Positions 1 to 10,988 of a stretch of 64,000 bases of DNA are shown here, piece by piece. Below the pieces are notes generated by a model. The model did no database searches and was not told the DNA's origin. It saw only the letters and a list, made by a program, of their open reading frames with translations. Each line of letters starts with the position of its first letter. Positions within the stretch are counted from its first letter, which is position 1. The position numbers were made by a program, and so were the translations under genes. The DNA comes from Muricea muricata (taxonomy: Eukaryota > Cnidaria > Anthozoa > Malacalcyonacea > Plexauridae), in the NCBI GenBank assembly GCA_963855995.1, contig OY979716.1, forward strand, positions 50,066,879 to 50,130,878, written 5' to 3'.

Positions 1-761
1 TTGTAGTTCACGGTGCCATCGATGGGTTTTCATGCCTCATTTGCTTTTTAAAGTGTTCTACAAGTAACAAGAAGGAAACAGTTGAATCCTTATTTCTTGA
101 AGCAACTGAGAAATATTCTTAGCCATCACGTGTACGCACATACCATGGGGGTGAGAACACATTAGTATGGCAACACATGATTGCAAGGCGCGGTGAGAAC
201 CGCGGATCTGCTCTGGTTGGCAATTTAACACAAAATCAGAGAATTGAGCGCCTTTGGTGAGATCTGTTTAGATGTGTCTGTAGCACATTTTACTACACTT
301 TTATTGCAATGGAAGAAGCTGGCATTCTAGAATGCAATAATACTTTGCATCTGTTTGTTCTCCACTACATATTTTTACCAAGAATAAACACTGCAATCGA
401 AAGCTCTACAAGGGCTTGGAACAAACATCCCATTAGGACTGAAAGGAATTGGTCACCTGAGACAACGTGGACAAATGAGCTAATTGATGCCACAAACAGT
501 AACCTGTCAGCTGTAGCTGATGTTAGAGATGGTAACAGTTTCGTTACAGATTTGGAGTGGTTTGGCCAGGATCCTCATGCACCCCTTCCTCCCGATGACG
601 GACTTTCCACAGTAGAGGTAAATGAAATCCAAGTTGACCTGCCTGAAGAAATAATACAGACTCTATTTCAAGAAGTAAATCCATGCCTGGAATCCACAAT
701 GTTTGGTATTGATCTGTATCAAATAGCTTTGGATCTTGTGAAAAATATGCTTTCCATTTAA
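1..761 (+). pseudogene. Integrase-core (rve-like DDE) gene remnant, 5' cut by window edge
   Basis: The three frames read together resemble the catalytic core and C-terminal part of animal integrase-core proteins. An HGAIDGFS block lies near base 12, an RVRT block near 130 that should be followed by DHGGEN but is frameshifted, and NQRIERLW near 236 carries the expected catalytic Glu. The frame then stays open from about 309 to the stop at 759-761, with LHLFVLHYIFLPRIN and RTERNWSPETTW, typical of the region after the core in this family. At least two frameshifts and several stops interrupt the first 300 bases, so this is a decayed mobile-element gene. It belongs to a different subfamily from the integrase at 14865-16942. 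The transposon ends are not visible. Confidence 0.7.
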
Positions 762-2144
762 ACAGAAACTTTAAAATTAACCTTATCTAATTTGAATATG
801 ATTGTAGCACCCAGTGCATTGATGTATAAAAACCTGCAGAGCTACAATCTTGGACAAAAAGACTTGAGAAAAATAAAAAGAATGAAAATATTCCATATTT
901 CAGGTTTATTTTCATTTTTTGCCCCAACCCCCCCCCCCCTCCCCCCAATTAATGTTGGACATTTTGAAAGAGGAATCCTTAACATTGATTTGGGGAGAGG
1001 GGGATATTTAAAATAGTGGTATTTTTGTATTTGAATATCAACACTACGTTATATTACAAAATTTTCACAACACTTTTGTCCATGATTGAGTCGTCTTGCT
1101 TCTGACAAGAGTCAATTTGACAAACCTTAGTTTGTTTTCAGAACAGAATTTAATTTAATAACCCAACACCTCTAAATTAGTAATAGAGCTCTTTATTTCA
1201 CAGGATTTGGATTCAACAAGCAAAAATTAGTAAAGTAAACTAAACTGCAAAATTAGAACTATTCTAAGATATACCAGTACAAATGGTTTTTGTACAACCC
1301 AATCCAAACTTTGTATGTTGTAAGGGTTGGGGTTGTGACCATATCAAGCTCACTATATATGTGTAAACTTTAATTTTAATAACTATTAGATTTATTTGTC
1401 AGTTGTATGTAATTAAGTTAAGTTATTGGAATTATATGACAGTTGTATGTGGCAAAGGTACTTTTTACAAGAATGGATTGGTGGCTTGCTGTAAATGTCA
1501 ATCTTTAAAGTTGTCATTAGCTTCATTATTTAACAATATCAAAGTTTAATAATTACTAACAGTACTCAGAATGGTCATGTAGATGAAATTTGATGTAGAA
1601 CACAAATCATTTATCATTGACAATTTATGCTACACTGTCCAAACAGAGTCTTTCTCATTGAGAGGTTATTTAACTATAAATAACATACTTTTGTTTTCTT
1701 GCACATGGGCGTTTGTATTCCGAGTACTGTGTAATAACCAATGATTTTTGTTCTTACAGTGTCATTTACATTGTTTAGGATTGTAAGAACGAAAATCGTT
1801 GGTCATTACTCATTACTCGGAATACAAACACCCCTTGCACATTACCATTCATATTACTCTGTTTCGTAAAAGTGTTTGTAATATAAGTGGGTCAGTATTT
1901 CTTATCTTTAGCAACTGGCTGGCTGACCAGTTGTACATTGATTTTAACTGTACAGTATAATACTTAGTACTACTAAACTTACAGTAGTAGACTGTACCAA
2001 AATTTCATTGACATGGATAATGTAAATCAACTCTACTATAGTAGGTAAAAAACCTACAAAAAATTAAAATATAAATAGCAAAACAATCTATTAACTCAAC
2101 ATCAGTGTTTTAAAGTGTTTAACAGCACATGTGGATATCCAGAT
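762..2144. other. Intergenic, no gene seen apart from one MITE
   Basis: AT-rich sequence with a C-rich run near 927-945 and no ORF I can assign. The only structured element is the short inverted-repeat insertion at 1707-1834. Confidence 0.6.
1707..1834. mobile_element. MITE with 8-bp target duplication
   Basis: A 128-bp foldback. The left end GGGCGTTTGTATTCCGAG pairs with the right end CTCGGAATACAAACACCCC, and pairing continues inward for about 60 bp per arm with a few mismatches. It is flanked by perfect direct repeats TTGCACAT at 1699-1706 and 1835-1842. An 8-bp duplication fits a hAT-type (or other 8-bp) non-autonomous DNA transposon. It has no coding capacity. Confidence 0.85.
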
Positions 2145-4855
2145 TTATGTGGTAGTGAATGGCTTTCCAGAATCATCCATAACAGCTAACAGTGCCACTT
2201 CAAAAACATTGTATGCACTGAAGGATTTAGGGAGTTGCAGCTTTAATGAATATGTGGAAGAAAAAATATAGCTCTGGTCATGGAACTCTTCCTGAATCTT
2301 CTTATCATGCAATGGTAGGATATCTTTACACCCTGCACAAAACTTCAGAAAATTTTGCAATCTATGCTGTGGTGCCTCATCCAAAAATTTTACAAGCATT
2401 CCCTGAGTCAGTTCCTGTTGTTGGGGAAACAAAAGTAGGTCTTTTACCTCTGTAGATGTAGGCTCCTTTTGACCTTGATTGAAGACCCTTTCAAATAAAA
2501 ATGGATGTTTTTCCATCTCACTCAGCAGGCCTAAGGTTTTCATTCCTTTTTGAAACTGATCAAGTGCCATTTTGCGTTTGCCAATGATTTCAAAAGTTGC
2601 TATTGATTGAATGATCTTTCTCTTATTTGATATCTAAAATTGAAGCCCACACATAATCTGACATAAAGTCTAACTTCTCTTTCTAATTTCATTGCCAATA
2701 AATATATTTTAAAAGAGCAATAGAAACATGAATGCATATGACTCAACTAGCTTTATAACTGACACAGAAGTCTTGCTTAGATTTTATATCCTTAATCTTT
2801 AAATCACTTTATTGAACTATAACAGTCCAAAAGGGAAGGACAACAAGAAAACCCCAATTACTGTACCCCCCAGGCCTATTATAAAATGAATTATACAATG
2901 GAATAATATTAGGTTAATGTTTAAGAAGGCTATGTCACAATGTTTAAAACGATTATGAAAGGGTTAAAAAGGAGAAAGTCACTGATATTATTTAGACAAG
3001 GTAAAATATGCACACTAGTGTCTCCACACGATGAGTAGAGGTCCATGAATTGATCATTTTCGACTATTTCTTGCATATCTGACTCACTCTTAGTATCCAC
3101 GACCTATATTTAAAACAATAATCATAAAATTATAACTTAGTACATGTTACCAATTACCATATTTATATACATTGTAAAAACCCAGTTACATAATAATACA
3201 CAATTATATGTTCTAACAAAATTTTAACACAATGTTTTGTTATAAAAACAACATAGAGGCATATACAAAAGTAGACATTTATTGCCATGAAACAAACAAT
3301 GCTTCAAATTTCCCATTATTTTTCACGATCTCTTCAACAATAGTGTCTTTTAGTATAATAACAGTAAAACAATTCTCTGGATTAAATTACCTTCAAAACC
3401 CATTAGCGATTGACTGTATCAGGTATATCCCAAGGATCACAATAGGCCATGGAATTTATCACTTCGCCTGTTGCCAAATAATAACACGGGAGAGATAAGA
3501 ATGGAAACCCAGGTCCACCTTGAACCAAAGAGTGTGCAATCACTTTGCCAACAATATCAATCAAGCCTGAAAACACAACTTGTGGACTATGAGTTGGGCA
3601 CATTCGACCAAACTCTCCCAGAAACAGGGGAACAGGTTTCCCCTGTGTTAAGCATGAATACAGGTCGGTGAAAAATTGTCTGAGAAGACCACCACCATCA
3701 ATTGCCGGTTGGTCAACAAAATTGATGCGCAATGGAACTTCTGGATCAAAAGCTACATCCTTGTAAAAAGCTATTGCATCGTTAAAGATATCATCTTGGT
3801 CAACTGTCAGTTTTGCTGGTCTGCACTTCACCTTCGACTCCTTGTCAAGCAAGCTATCTAGGGTAGAATTTATATCACCTTCACAGCTTGAAAGAGTGTT
3901 AGTAATAGCCTCCACAGAAGAATTAGGCAGCATCTCCTGCAATGAATCACTTGGACAGGGCGATTCACTATTTATTGCAATAACATGCACATCTGTGGAA
4001 TTTCTTTGAGAAGAACAGGATGTACTGGCACCAAATGTTGAATTGCTGGAATTGTTCCTTGGAGTGGTTGAATTTCTCTCAGGCTGATTCACGGTTGTGT
4101 CTATGTTTTCTTCTGCTTCACCGTCTTCGCTTATTTCCAGTGCTTCTGCATCTACATTTAAGCGGACATATAGCTTAACTTGCCCACACAGCTCTTTCAC
4201 TTGCTGAAAGTCCCATCTATGACTACTTTTGACAACTGGCATTACAATAGTATTTCTCTCTCTCTTAACGAAATCGAAAAACGTGAGAGTAATCAATGGA
4301 AACTTATGTTGCAAAGTTTCGGAAATTTCAGTTCGTATCTCTGACTCGGTGTAGCTTGTGGAGAAATCACAATAGCCTTTAACTAAAATCATATCATCTC
4401 CCAATGCATAATCTGGAATAAGTTCGCTATCAGCATGATATGGCGGTGCATCAATCAAACATATTTGTTTTGTCACAATTTTACCTGGCTTTGGCTTCTT
4501 AGAATTTTTTTTTAAAATGCCACGAATGAGATGAATGCCCACTAGTACTAGTTGAAGCTCTGTTTGGCCATTGTGGATTACTGATAGCTAGAGAACGATC
4601 GGTCGTTGAAGCAGTCGAACTAGATGAAGCAGTTGAACTAGATACGGCTGATACCAAAGAATTACTACGCCAGTTGTTAAACTCTCGAGGCACGGTTGTT
4701 GTAGCATTTGCAATAAGATCTCGCGTTCGATGCAAAAGGTTTGACGTTCCTTGTCTTCCACTCCGTTGAAAATTGATTTCTTCTCGAGCACATTGGCGAA
4801 TAATGCCAGCTAATTCTGAGTCATTTATCTCCGTTTCGCGCTCAGAGGTGGCCAT
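2145..4855 (-). pseudogene. HECT-A: CUE-HECT E3 ubiquitin ligase-like gene, three exons, probably inactive
   Basis: Exons 4855-3391, 3103-3014 and 2633-2145 join in phase (488, 30 and 163 codons including the stop, once one A is dropped from the A9 run near 4506-4514). The N-terminus is Ser/Thr-rich. A CUE-like ubiquitin-binding helix set (SLQEMLPNSSVEAITNTL) precedes a HECT N-lobe (INFVDQPAIDGGGLLRQFF, IGKVIAHSLVQGG-like). Exons 2-3 supply the linker (NKRKIIQSIATFEIIGKRK) and the C-lobe. Three lesions are visible: the A9 frameshift, an in-frame TAA at 3403-3405 just before the exon 1 donor, and the C-lobe catalytic position reading STYSLKLQLP where this family has STC. If correct, no ubiquitin thioester could form. 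The start ATG is at 4855. The family assignment is firm; whether it is a pseudogene or a functional non-catalytic protein is open. Confidence 0.75.
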
Positions 4856-4961
4856 TTGCAATTGTAATTTCGCTGGTGCATCGACTTCGATCGGACGAAG
4901 GGATCCGACCGATGATTAACGCATTTTAACCCGCGAGCAGGTTGGCTCTTGAGGGTTTAGA

Positions 4962-5120
4962 CCTTGAATAGATATTTTAGAGCTTGAAGTTGGACAAAAA
5001 ATCTACTGTTGAAGTTGAACGAATATTTTTCTTGAATGTAAATACAATTGTTGAATTTGAATGAATATTTTTGTTAAATATGAATGTAAATGGTTGAAGT
5101 TGAATAAATATTTTTTGTTG
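4962..5120. repeat. Imperfect short tandem repeats
   Basis: Several diverged copies of a 25-40 bp unit containing TTGAATGAATATTTTT-like and GTTGAAGTTGAA-like blocks. The tract lies upstream of HECT-A and just beyond the last HECT-B exon. It has no coding potential. Confidence 0.5.
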
Positions 5121-5689
5121 AGTTTTGAAACACTTCGCCAACCATATCTGTCTTTAAAGAGAGGAAATTAGCTATGTCCTGATTTCCAGAAGCCAAATCA
5201 AACACCTAAATATAAAAGTTATCCAGAGTTAGCCCCCTTATGGTTTTCGGTTTTCTTTGTCCAGCACCACCAGAGTGCAGGCCAAGCTTCAGTGAAACAT
5301 GAAAATCCCTTACCCAGGGCAGAGTCATATTGTATTTTAATATTGATAAAAAGGCCATCTTTGAGCAATTTGATACTTCCAGAGTCTTGCTAAAGACACG
5401 TATACTGTAGTATTTATGTAAGTACAGTAAGTAGCAAACTAAACTAAGATACATCAATTAAGTGCTGCACTTTTAAGTATGCATTGCCTACTTACCTTAC
5501 AGTATTTGAGGCCTTCAATGAGTTGATCCAACATTGGCTGGCATTTGATTATCACAAAGTATTTTGCCACCTCCAACACAAATTGCTCAATTTTGTCCAC
5601 TGCAATGGTTGTTGGAAGGCCATCTATACTCCACCTCCATTCACATGTGTTTAAAATGGACTCCAATTCATGTGCTGTCTTTGCGGAGA
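5100..5689 (-). pseudogene. HECT-B, 3' portion (linker and C-lobe exons), separated from its 5' half by the CACTA insertion
   Basis: On the minus strand the segment 5689-about 5495 reads SAKTAHELESILNTCEWRW, then GLP, then PMLDQLIEGLKYC before a GTAAGT donor. This is the region between HECT N-lobe and C-lobe in the zinc-ribbon/UIM/HECT proteins common in cnidarians. Weaker downstream exons (5460-5216, and 5198-5100 starting VFDLASGNQDIANFLSLK after an AG acceptor) look like the next parts of the same gene. Upstream exons on the same strand are at 50030-53068. The 5' boundary of the first exon is lost at the insertion point (TTA at 5690-5692), and no clean acceptor in the required phase can be found. 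The first segment is well supported, the last two are tentative. Confidence 0.5.
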
Positions 5690-5692
5690 TTA

Positions 5693-6300
5693 CACAGGAT
5701 GAAATCAGTATCTATCAACACCGTTAAATGTGGCGTGAAGTGATGTTATTGGTGGCTTTAATCACATTTAATCACTCTGATTAAATTTTTTAAATGTATC
5801 TAATGTCTCCTTTAATCATTCGAATTAAACCGTTTTCTGGAGGCTTTAAATAAACAAATTAAAGCTTGATCATAGGCGATTAAAGACGAAGAATTAAAGG
5901 CGAATTAAAGTTTGGCTAAAAAAGCAAAGGTTTCTTAGTTAGTCTTTATATGCTACGAGAAAAGGATTCTAAATGCATCTTTACGCTCTTGACTCACATT
6001 TACAGTGACTGATTTCATTATTTATTTGTCCAATTTAATCACATTTAATGTTTTTAAAAGTATGAAAAAGGTATCTTTAATCACATTTAATGTAATAGGA
6101 AAAGAAGTGAAATATACTTTAGCGGGTGTTTAAATTACCTTGATTTTGCTAATTAGTTATCTTACTCACATGTTAATATGATCTGAAAAGGGTCAAAAAG
6201 TTGTCTTTAATCCTCTCTTTACCTCATCTTTATGATTATGCCTTTCAATCTTTAATCATATTTAATATTAAAGAAAGAAGTGCCTTTACGTCTGTTGTAA
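5693..6300. repeat. Left TIR and subterminal repeats of the CACTA element
   Basis: Starts with CACAGGATGAAATC. It is followed by many degenerate copies of a motif around CTTTAATCACATTTAA in both orientations (for example near 5756, 5813, 6033, 6080, 6209 and 6248). CACTA transposases bind such arrays. The same motif family fills the other end of the element. Confidence 0.75.
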
Positions 6301-7109
6301 ATCCCAATGATTCTGTTAATAATTACCAATAATGAAAGCTATATATAATCTTATCATGAATTCTATGCTCATAAAATTGCTTCAAATATTTCATCAAGAG
6401 AATCCAATAAATTAGGTAAAGTACAATTAAAATAGCAGTACAACTCATTGCAACACACAAACCATAAAAACAAAGTTATTTCTCACGCTTCATTAATCAA
6501 TATATTTTACTATATAGTTATATTGAATACACCATACATATAATTGATAACTAAATTACTCTAAATTACAAGTGCGACCATAAATTTTATAGATAATCTA
6601 GCTAGTAAAACAATGCTTCGTATTTTGCCGGCAGAATTAAGTAAAATTCACAGGCTATAAAATTTCATGCCATGCAACACAACATAAATTCATTCCCTTT
6701 TTGCCAAATTAGTTTTTAAAACGAATTATATAGGGGCGAAACTAGACAATTGCCAAGATCCCGGCCCGCTTGTGGTATAAAATTAATAGTCTGTGACGTT
6801 GAGTGTTTATATGATCCTGCTTCCATTCCCCTAAGCAAGAACCCGTGCAGCACGAGTTTCTGACATCTCGGTTAAGAGGGATAGAAATTGACCACGTAAA
6901 CACTTCATGTCGCCTGGCTGGGACTTTATCGCTATTTTACACGAAAACCATATTAAAGGGACTATAAGTGTAACAGACTCGACTCTGTTGGGCCTAAATT
7001 TCTTTTGGATGTCTAAATATGTTTTAGATTGTTACGTTCACTTGCTTAATCTTTGTTCTGGCTAAAACATTTATGCCCGTGATGCGTTTATGTAAATATG
7101 TATAATTAT
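6301..7109. other. CACTA internal sequence, no gene seen
   Basis: AT-rich stretch between the left subterminal array and the last exon of the coiled-coil gene. I see no ORF, RNA gene or inverted repeat here that I can support. Confidence 0.5.
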
Positions 7110-10100
7110 CTAAAAAGAGTCATTGAATGAAGAGTCAGCATTGTCACTGGAAGAAACTCCGGATCCGTCGACAGCTTGAACTGCATTATCTTCCTCAGGC
7201 TCAGCGACAGCTGCTGCCCAGTCAGGGCAATTTATCGGTTTTCGTCGTGTGGAAGGTTCTCCTGTTTCGCGAGGAACAACTCTTCTTTTAATTAACTCAG
7301 ACAGTGAGTCATGATGCAGCCTGTCAAGCTTCCTTTTTGCTTTTCGAAGCGATCGACTCTCCCAGGGCAGTTTTCGCACACTGTATTTAATAATTTTATG
7401 AGGTGGCTCATCGTCGGCTTTGCTTTCTTCCGAAGACATATACTCAGGTTTCAGAATCTCCAAAACCTTTGCCATTTTGCCAGCATCCCACGAGGTTTTT
7501 TCCAGCTGCTTGAGCCTACGTGCCAGCTTCTATAACACAATATTTGTAAGGTTGTCGTAAGAAACGCAATAGCAATAGACATGCAAAAAATAATTATGGC
7601 ACAAAGCTCGGGGTTTCAGCTTAACGGTATGCCTATACGTGTAATTTATAATATCTACAAAATGCCGGTCTGCATGTATGTTATGACATACAGTTGCCTA
7701 TAAATGATATTTTTTATTGCTGAACATGCATCATGAGCTGAGAATGGAATATGAACATAAAGGCATGTCATGCATCCTGTTATTGACGTGCATATTTCTG
7801 CAATGCTTTTGTCGCCGGGAAAAAAGCTGAAATTAATACGCCGCTAGCTATATAACGATAGCCACTCGCTAGCAGTGAAATGGTTTTTGGATTATGTACA
7901 GTATGTAAATGTATATTTATACTTAATTCTTCCCCGGCCATACATCAGAATTAATGTTATGGAAACCCAGCGCTATGTACAGGAAGTTGAATCTGAGTGC
8001 ATGCTTGATTACAGGCAAATGCTGATATTTGTGTTGTGCATGCCTTAAAACCGAACACGATGAAAGTATTAGCAATTTAGTTGTTTTTCATTCAGTAAAA
8101 ATAATGAAACACAAACCTCGTCTTTTCTGTTCCGTCGTCTGCAGTTTTTTACATGCTCCCCTTGCGTGCCTTTCGTACTCCTGGCATGGGAAGCCCTTGA
8201 AAATCTAAAGTACGTCTTGAAGGCTTCTAAAAATTAACAAGAAAATGCTTTGTAAGTTAAGATCTACAGTATAAAGCATAAAGGCTTAGCATTGATCCTT
8301 TTAAGAACCAGAATAGTTAAAATATTCAATTGTGGATTGGCAAAAATATTGCGGGATCAGCATTTCAAATAGCGCACACATTGGTCATTGCATTGTCCAG
8401 ATCAGTTACAATCAAACTATAACTTTTTTGTAACAGTTTTCGTAACTGTCTTACTTGTCTATATATTCAATCTTATTTGATACTAAAATAACACAACCCC
8501 GACATCATTCTGCATACATAGCATAACGACTTTTCGAAAATCAAAAGTAGTTAAAATATTACACATAAATTACCAGACGTGAATTTAAATCACAACATAC
8601 ACACATGCAAGTGTAGTTTTACTTATTTTACATTCTTATATGTCATGAAATAAGCAATCTCATTGACACTCAAACACCGCCACACAATATATCTCACAAG
8701 GAAGGGAACTACATAAATTCTACCAAGTTAAATTTAAGGATTTTTTCATGAATTGGCGTGCTCAATAACTCGATTGAGCACGCCAACTCATGAAAAACGC
8801 TTCCGTAATATACAATTTACACAAAAAAAGTGAAAAATATTCTCCCGCTCATTGGCCGTGCTCAATCGTGTTTTTGAGCACGCGTTTCAACCAACGAAAA
8901 AGCTTGGTTTATAACATGTATATTATAATGTTATTTTTAATGAATGTTTTTTAATGTTATTTCATTTTAATAGACAAAATTTCGTTACAAAATTTTAAAT
9001 TCTTAACCATGTGCGCAGCCCACTATGGGATGTTTGCACAGTTCTTGTTCATGCCTGTCATCGCCATCGCCATGGGGTATCCGGATCCAATGTGTTGAAT
9101 TTTTGGCAGTTCATTTGTGTGGGTAGCAAAAGAAAACAACTTACAGAGATTAGCTAATAAATATATGTATGCGCGCAGTTCTGTGTCTTATGTTCTTTCA
9201 GCTACAATTATATTCATATTTGTAGAAATTATTCAACTGATGCTAAATGTTTGGCGCTATTTTCTGCATCATGCCACGAGGTTAAAAAACTCCCTTAACA
9301 TCCCCGCACAATGGGGGATTTTGACATAGGCGGAAATAAATTTTAGCATCTTTCTAAAATACCTTAGATTAGAACGGACGAGCATGGGCATTTCTCCGTT
9401 CCCCCATATTCATGAGTCAGTTCTTCAGAAACTTTGCGGCACAACATGTTGTTATGCTGCGAGTCGATACTAAAACAAATAGAGCACCGATATATTAGAT
9501 ATATGCACACAAACTACAAACGTGTGCTTCTGTAGATCTATACAACACTTCAGAATTGTCTTGCTATATTTCAAATACCCTACCCTGTAAACAAAGCTTA
9601 TTTTCCTTCCTGTTCAGAGAGTAGAAATATCCTTATGTATATCCTTAAATATTACCTTTCCTCAAACTTGAATGACAAATTACTATCATGTGCTTTCAAC
9701 GTTTTCAATTTACGACGAACATCGTTCTGTAAAAATACCAAACATTGCAAATAGCATCTTGTGTCTATGTTATAGACCAAAGTGGGTTAAAGACTGAAAT
9801 AAGGAAAATAAATAAGTATACTCTGATACACATATTTTAAAATCAGTTCCAGACTTAGCCTTACGCTCGTTTTGGATGTCGTTCACTTCAAACAATTAAC
9901 TAGGCAAGTCACCTCGTTCATATAATCAGCCTAAAATAAGAAGACACTTCTTTTTATGATAAAATAATTGATGTTAATAGCAAGATCTCGTTAACCGTTT
10001 CCTGGGGTAGTTTCAACTGAAATTACATCAGTCTGACTCATGATCCATGACGACATGTACCCATGTTGGTTCTGAATCATGTCTGTAGTTCCACCGCCAT

Positions 10101-10405
10101 TCATGCGACATTTCAATATGAACACAGCTGCAGTATTGCGAAAATGTTACAGTATAAGATTTTAGAAATTAATGAAAACTTACCCTACATAACTTCGGAA
10201 CACGAATAGACCTGGCTGGTCCTGTTTGACGGACTCGGTTCCTTCCAGGAGGCAGATTCTCAATGTTGTCAACCTTCTTCTTGATTTCCTCTAAGGACGA
10301 CTTTGTCTGGTCGACAGTATTTTTCATTTGTTCTCGTAAAAGTCTATTTTCGTTTACCACGTTTTGCAACAAAAGCACATATTGGTCTGACAAAGAAACG
10401 GCCAT
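7110..10405 (-). CDS. Coiled-coil protein of unknown function, CACTA-borne, five exons; only complete copy
   Basis: Exons 10405-10184, 9726-9656, 9469-9363, 8226-8117 and 7529-7110 have GT-AG borders and compatible phases, giving 310 codons. The ATG at 10405 opens MAVSLSDQYVLLLQNVVN. Residues about 8-55 form a predicted coiled coil (ENRLLREQMKNTV). A basic stretch follows (NCRRRNRKDE at the end of exon 4). The last exon has LARRLKQLEK, KPEYMSSEES, RKLPWESRSLRKAKR and an acidic/Ser tail. The EYMSSEES...LPWES pattern recurs in uncharacterised cnidarian proteins that I recall as transposon-linked, and DNA binding is a guess. One in-frame TAA lies directly before the exon 3 donor (about 9364-9366), so the reading needs that codon skipped or the gene is broken. 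Exon 5 lies outside the triplicated block, so copies 2 and 3 lack it. Confidence 0.6.
8742..8797. repeat. Short foldback with GAGCACGCCAA arms (one per block copy)
   Basis: Near-perfect hairpin: TTCATGAATTGGCGTGCTCA and its complement with a 6-base loop. A second, weaker pair of GAGCACGC-type motifs follows at about 8865-8885. It lies inside intron 3 of the coiled-coil gene. Equivalent copies are at about 20221-20276 (one arm mutated) and 31702-31757. It could be a tiny MITE or a protein-binding palindrome. Confidence 0.6.
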
Positions 10406-10988
10406 GACGATCTGATTTTACTGTGTCTTTTGAAACTAAACTAACTCAAACGTGAACCTTGAACAAATTGGACGGTTGAGCTGTCATGCAGATATACAAA
10501 ATTAGGCGGGAATGAGCAAAATGCCTCTCATTGGATGCGAACAAGACAGCACCACAGGGATGCTGATTCACATGCTAAAAGCAAGAAACAGTCCAACACA
10601 TATGGCCATAACAATTTCTCGGTGAAGCAACAATCTACGTTATTATTGACCAAACTAAAATTTCTTGTGAAGTTATTCATAACAAAATACACCATATTCG
10701 CGTCAAATGTTACATTCAATTACCATGTATCAAGATCAATGAAACAGACGATTGTTTGCACATTATTAATAATTATTGAATAATTATTTGGTGATTGGAG
10801 GGGGGTTGATAATATAGCAATCAGTGAAGCAATATCCGGAAAAGCGCGGGTGCGCGAATTTTGGTTCAACTTATTGTTTACACTCTGACAATCGACATCA
10901 TTCTGGTTCAGCGAGGGACGGAGCGAGCACGATTTAAAGCATCTTTTCTGACTATCTGGTGGTATGAGCTTACGTACAGTCGGTTGAA
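10406..10988. promoter_or_regulatory. Shared upstream region of divergent coiled-coil and kinase genes
   Basis: 583 bp separate the ATG of the coiled-coil gene (-) from the first ATG of the kinase (+). The head-to-head layout suggests a bidirectional promoter. I recognise no TATA or initiator that I would defend. It is duplicated intact in copies 2 (21885-22467) and 3 (33366-33948). Confidence 0.35.

Noticed and set aside
9117-9329. 70-aa plus-strand ORF present in all three copies
   Set aside because: Lies in an intron of the coiled-coil gene, hydrophobic composition from AT-rich DNA, no start context or family; its repetition only reflects the triplication.
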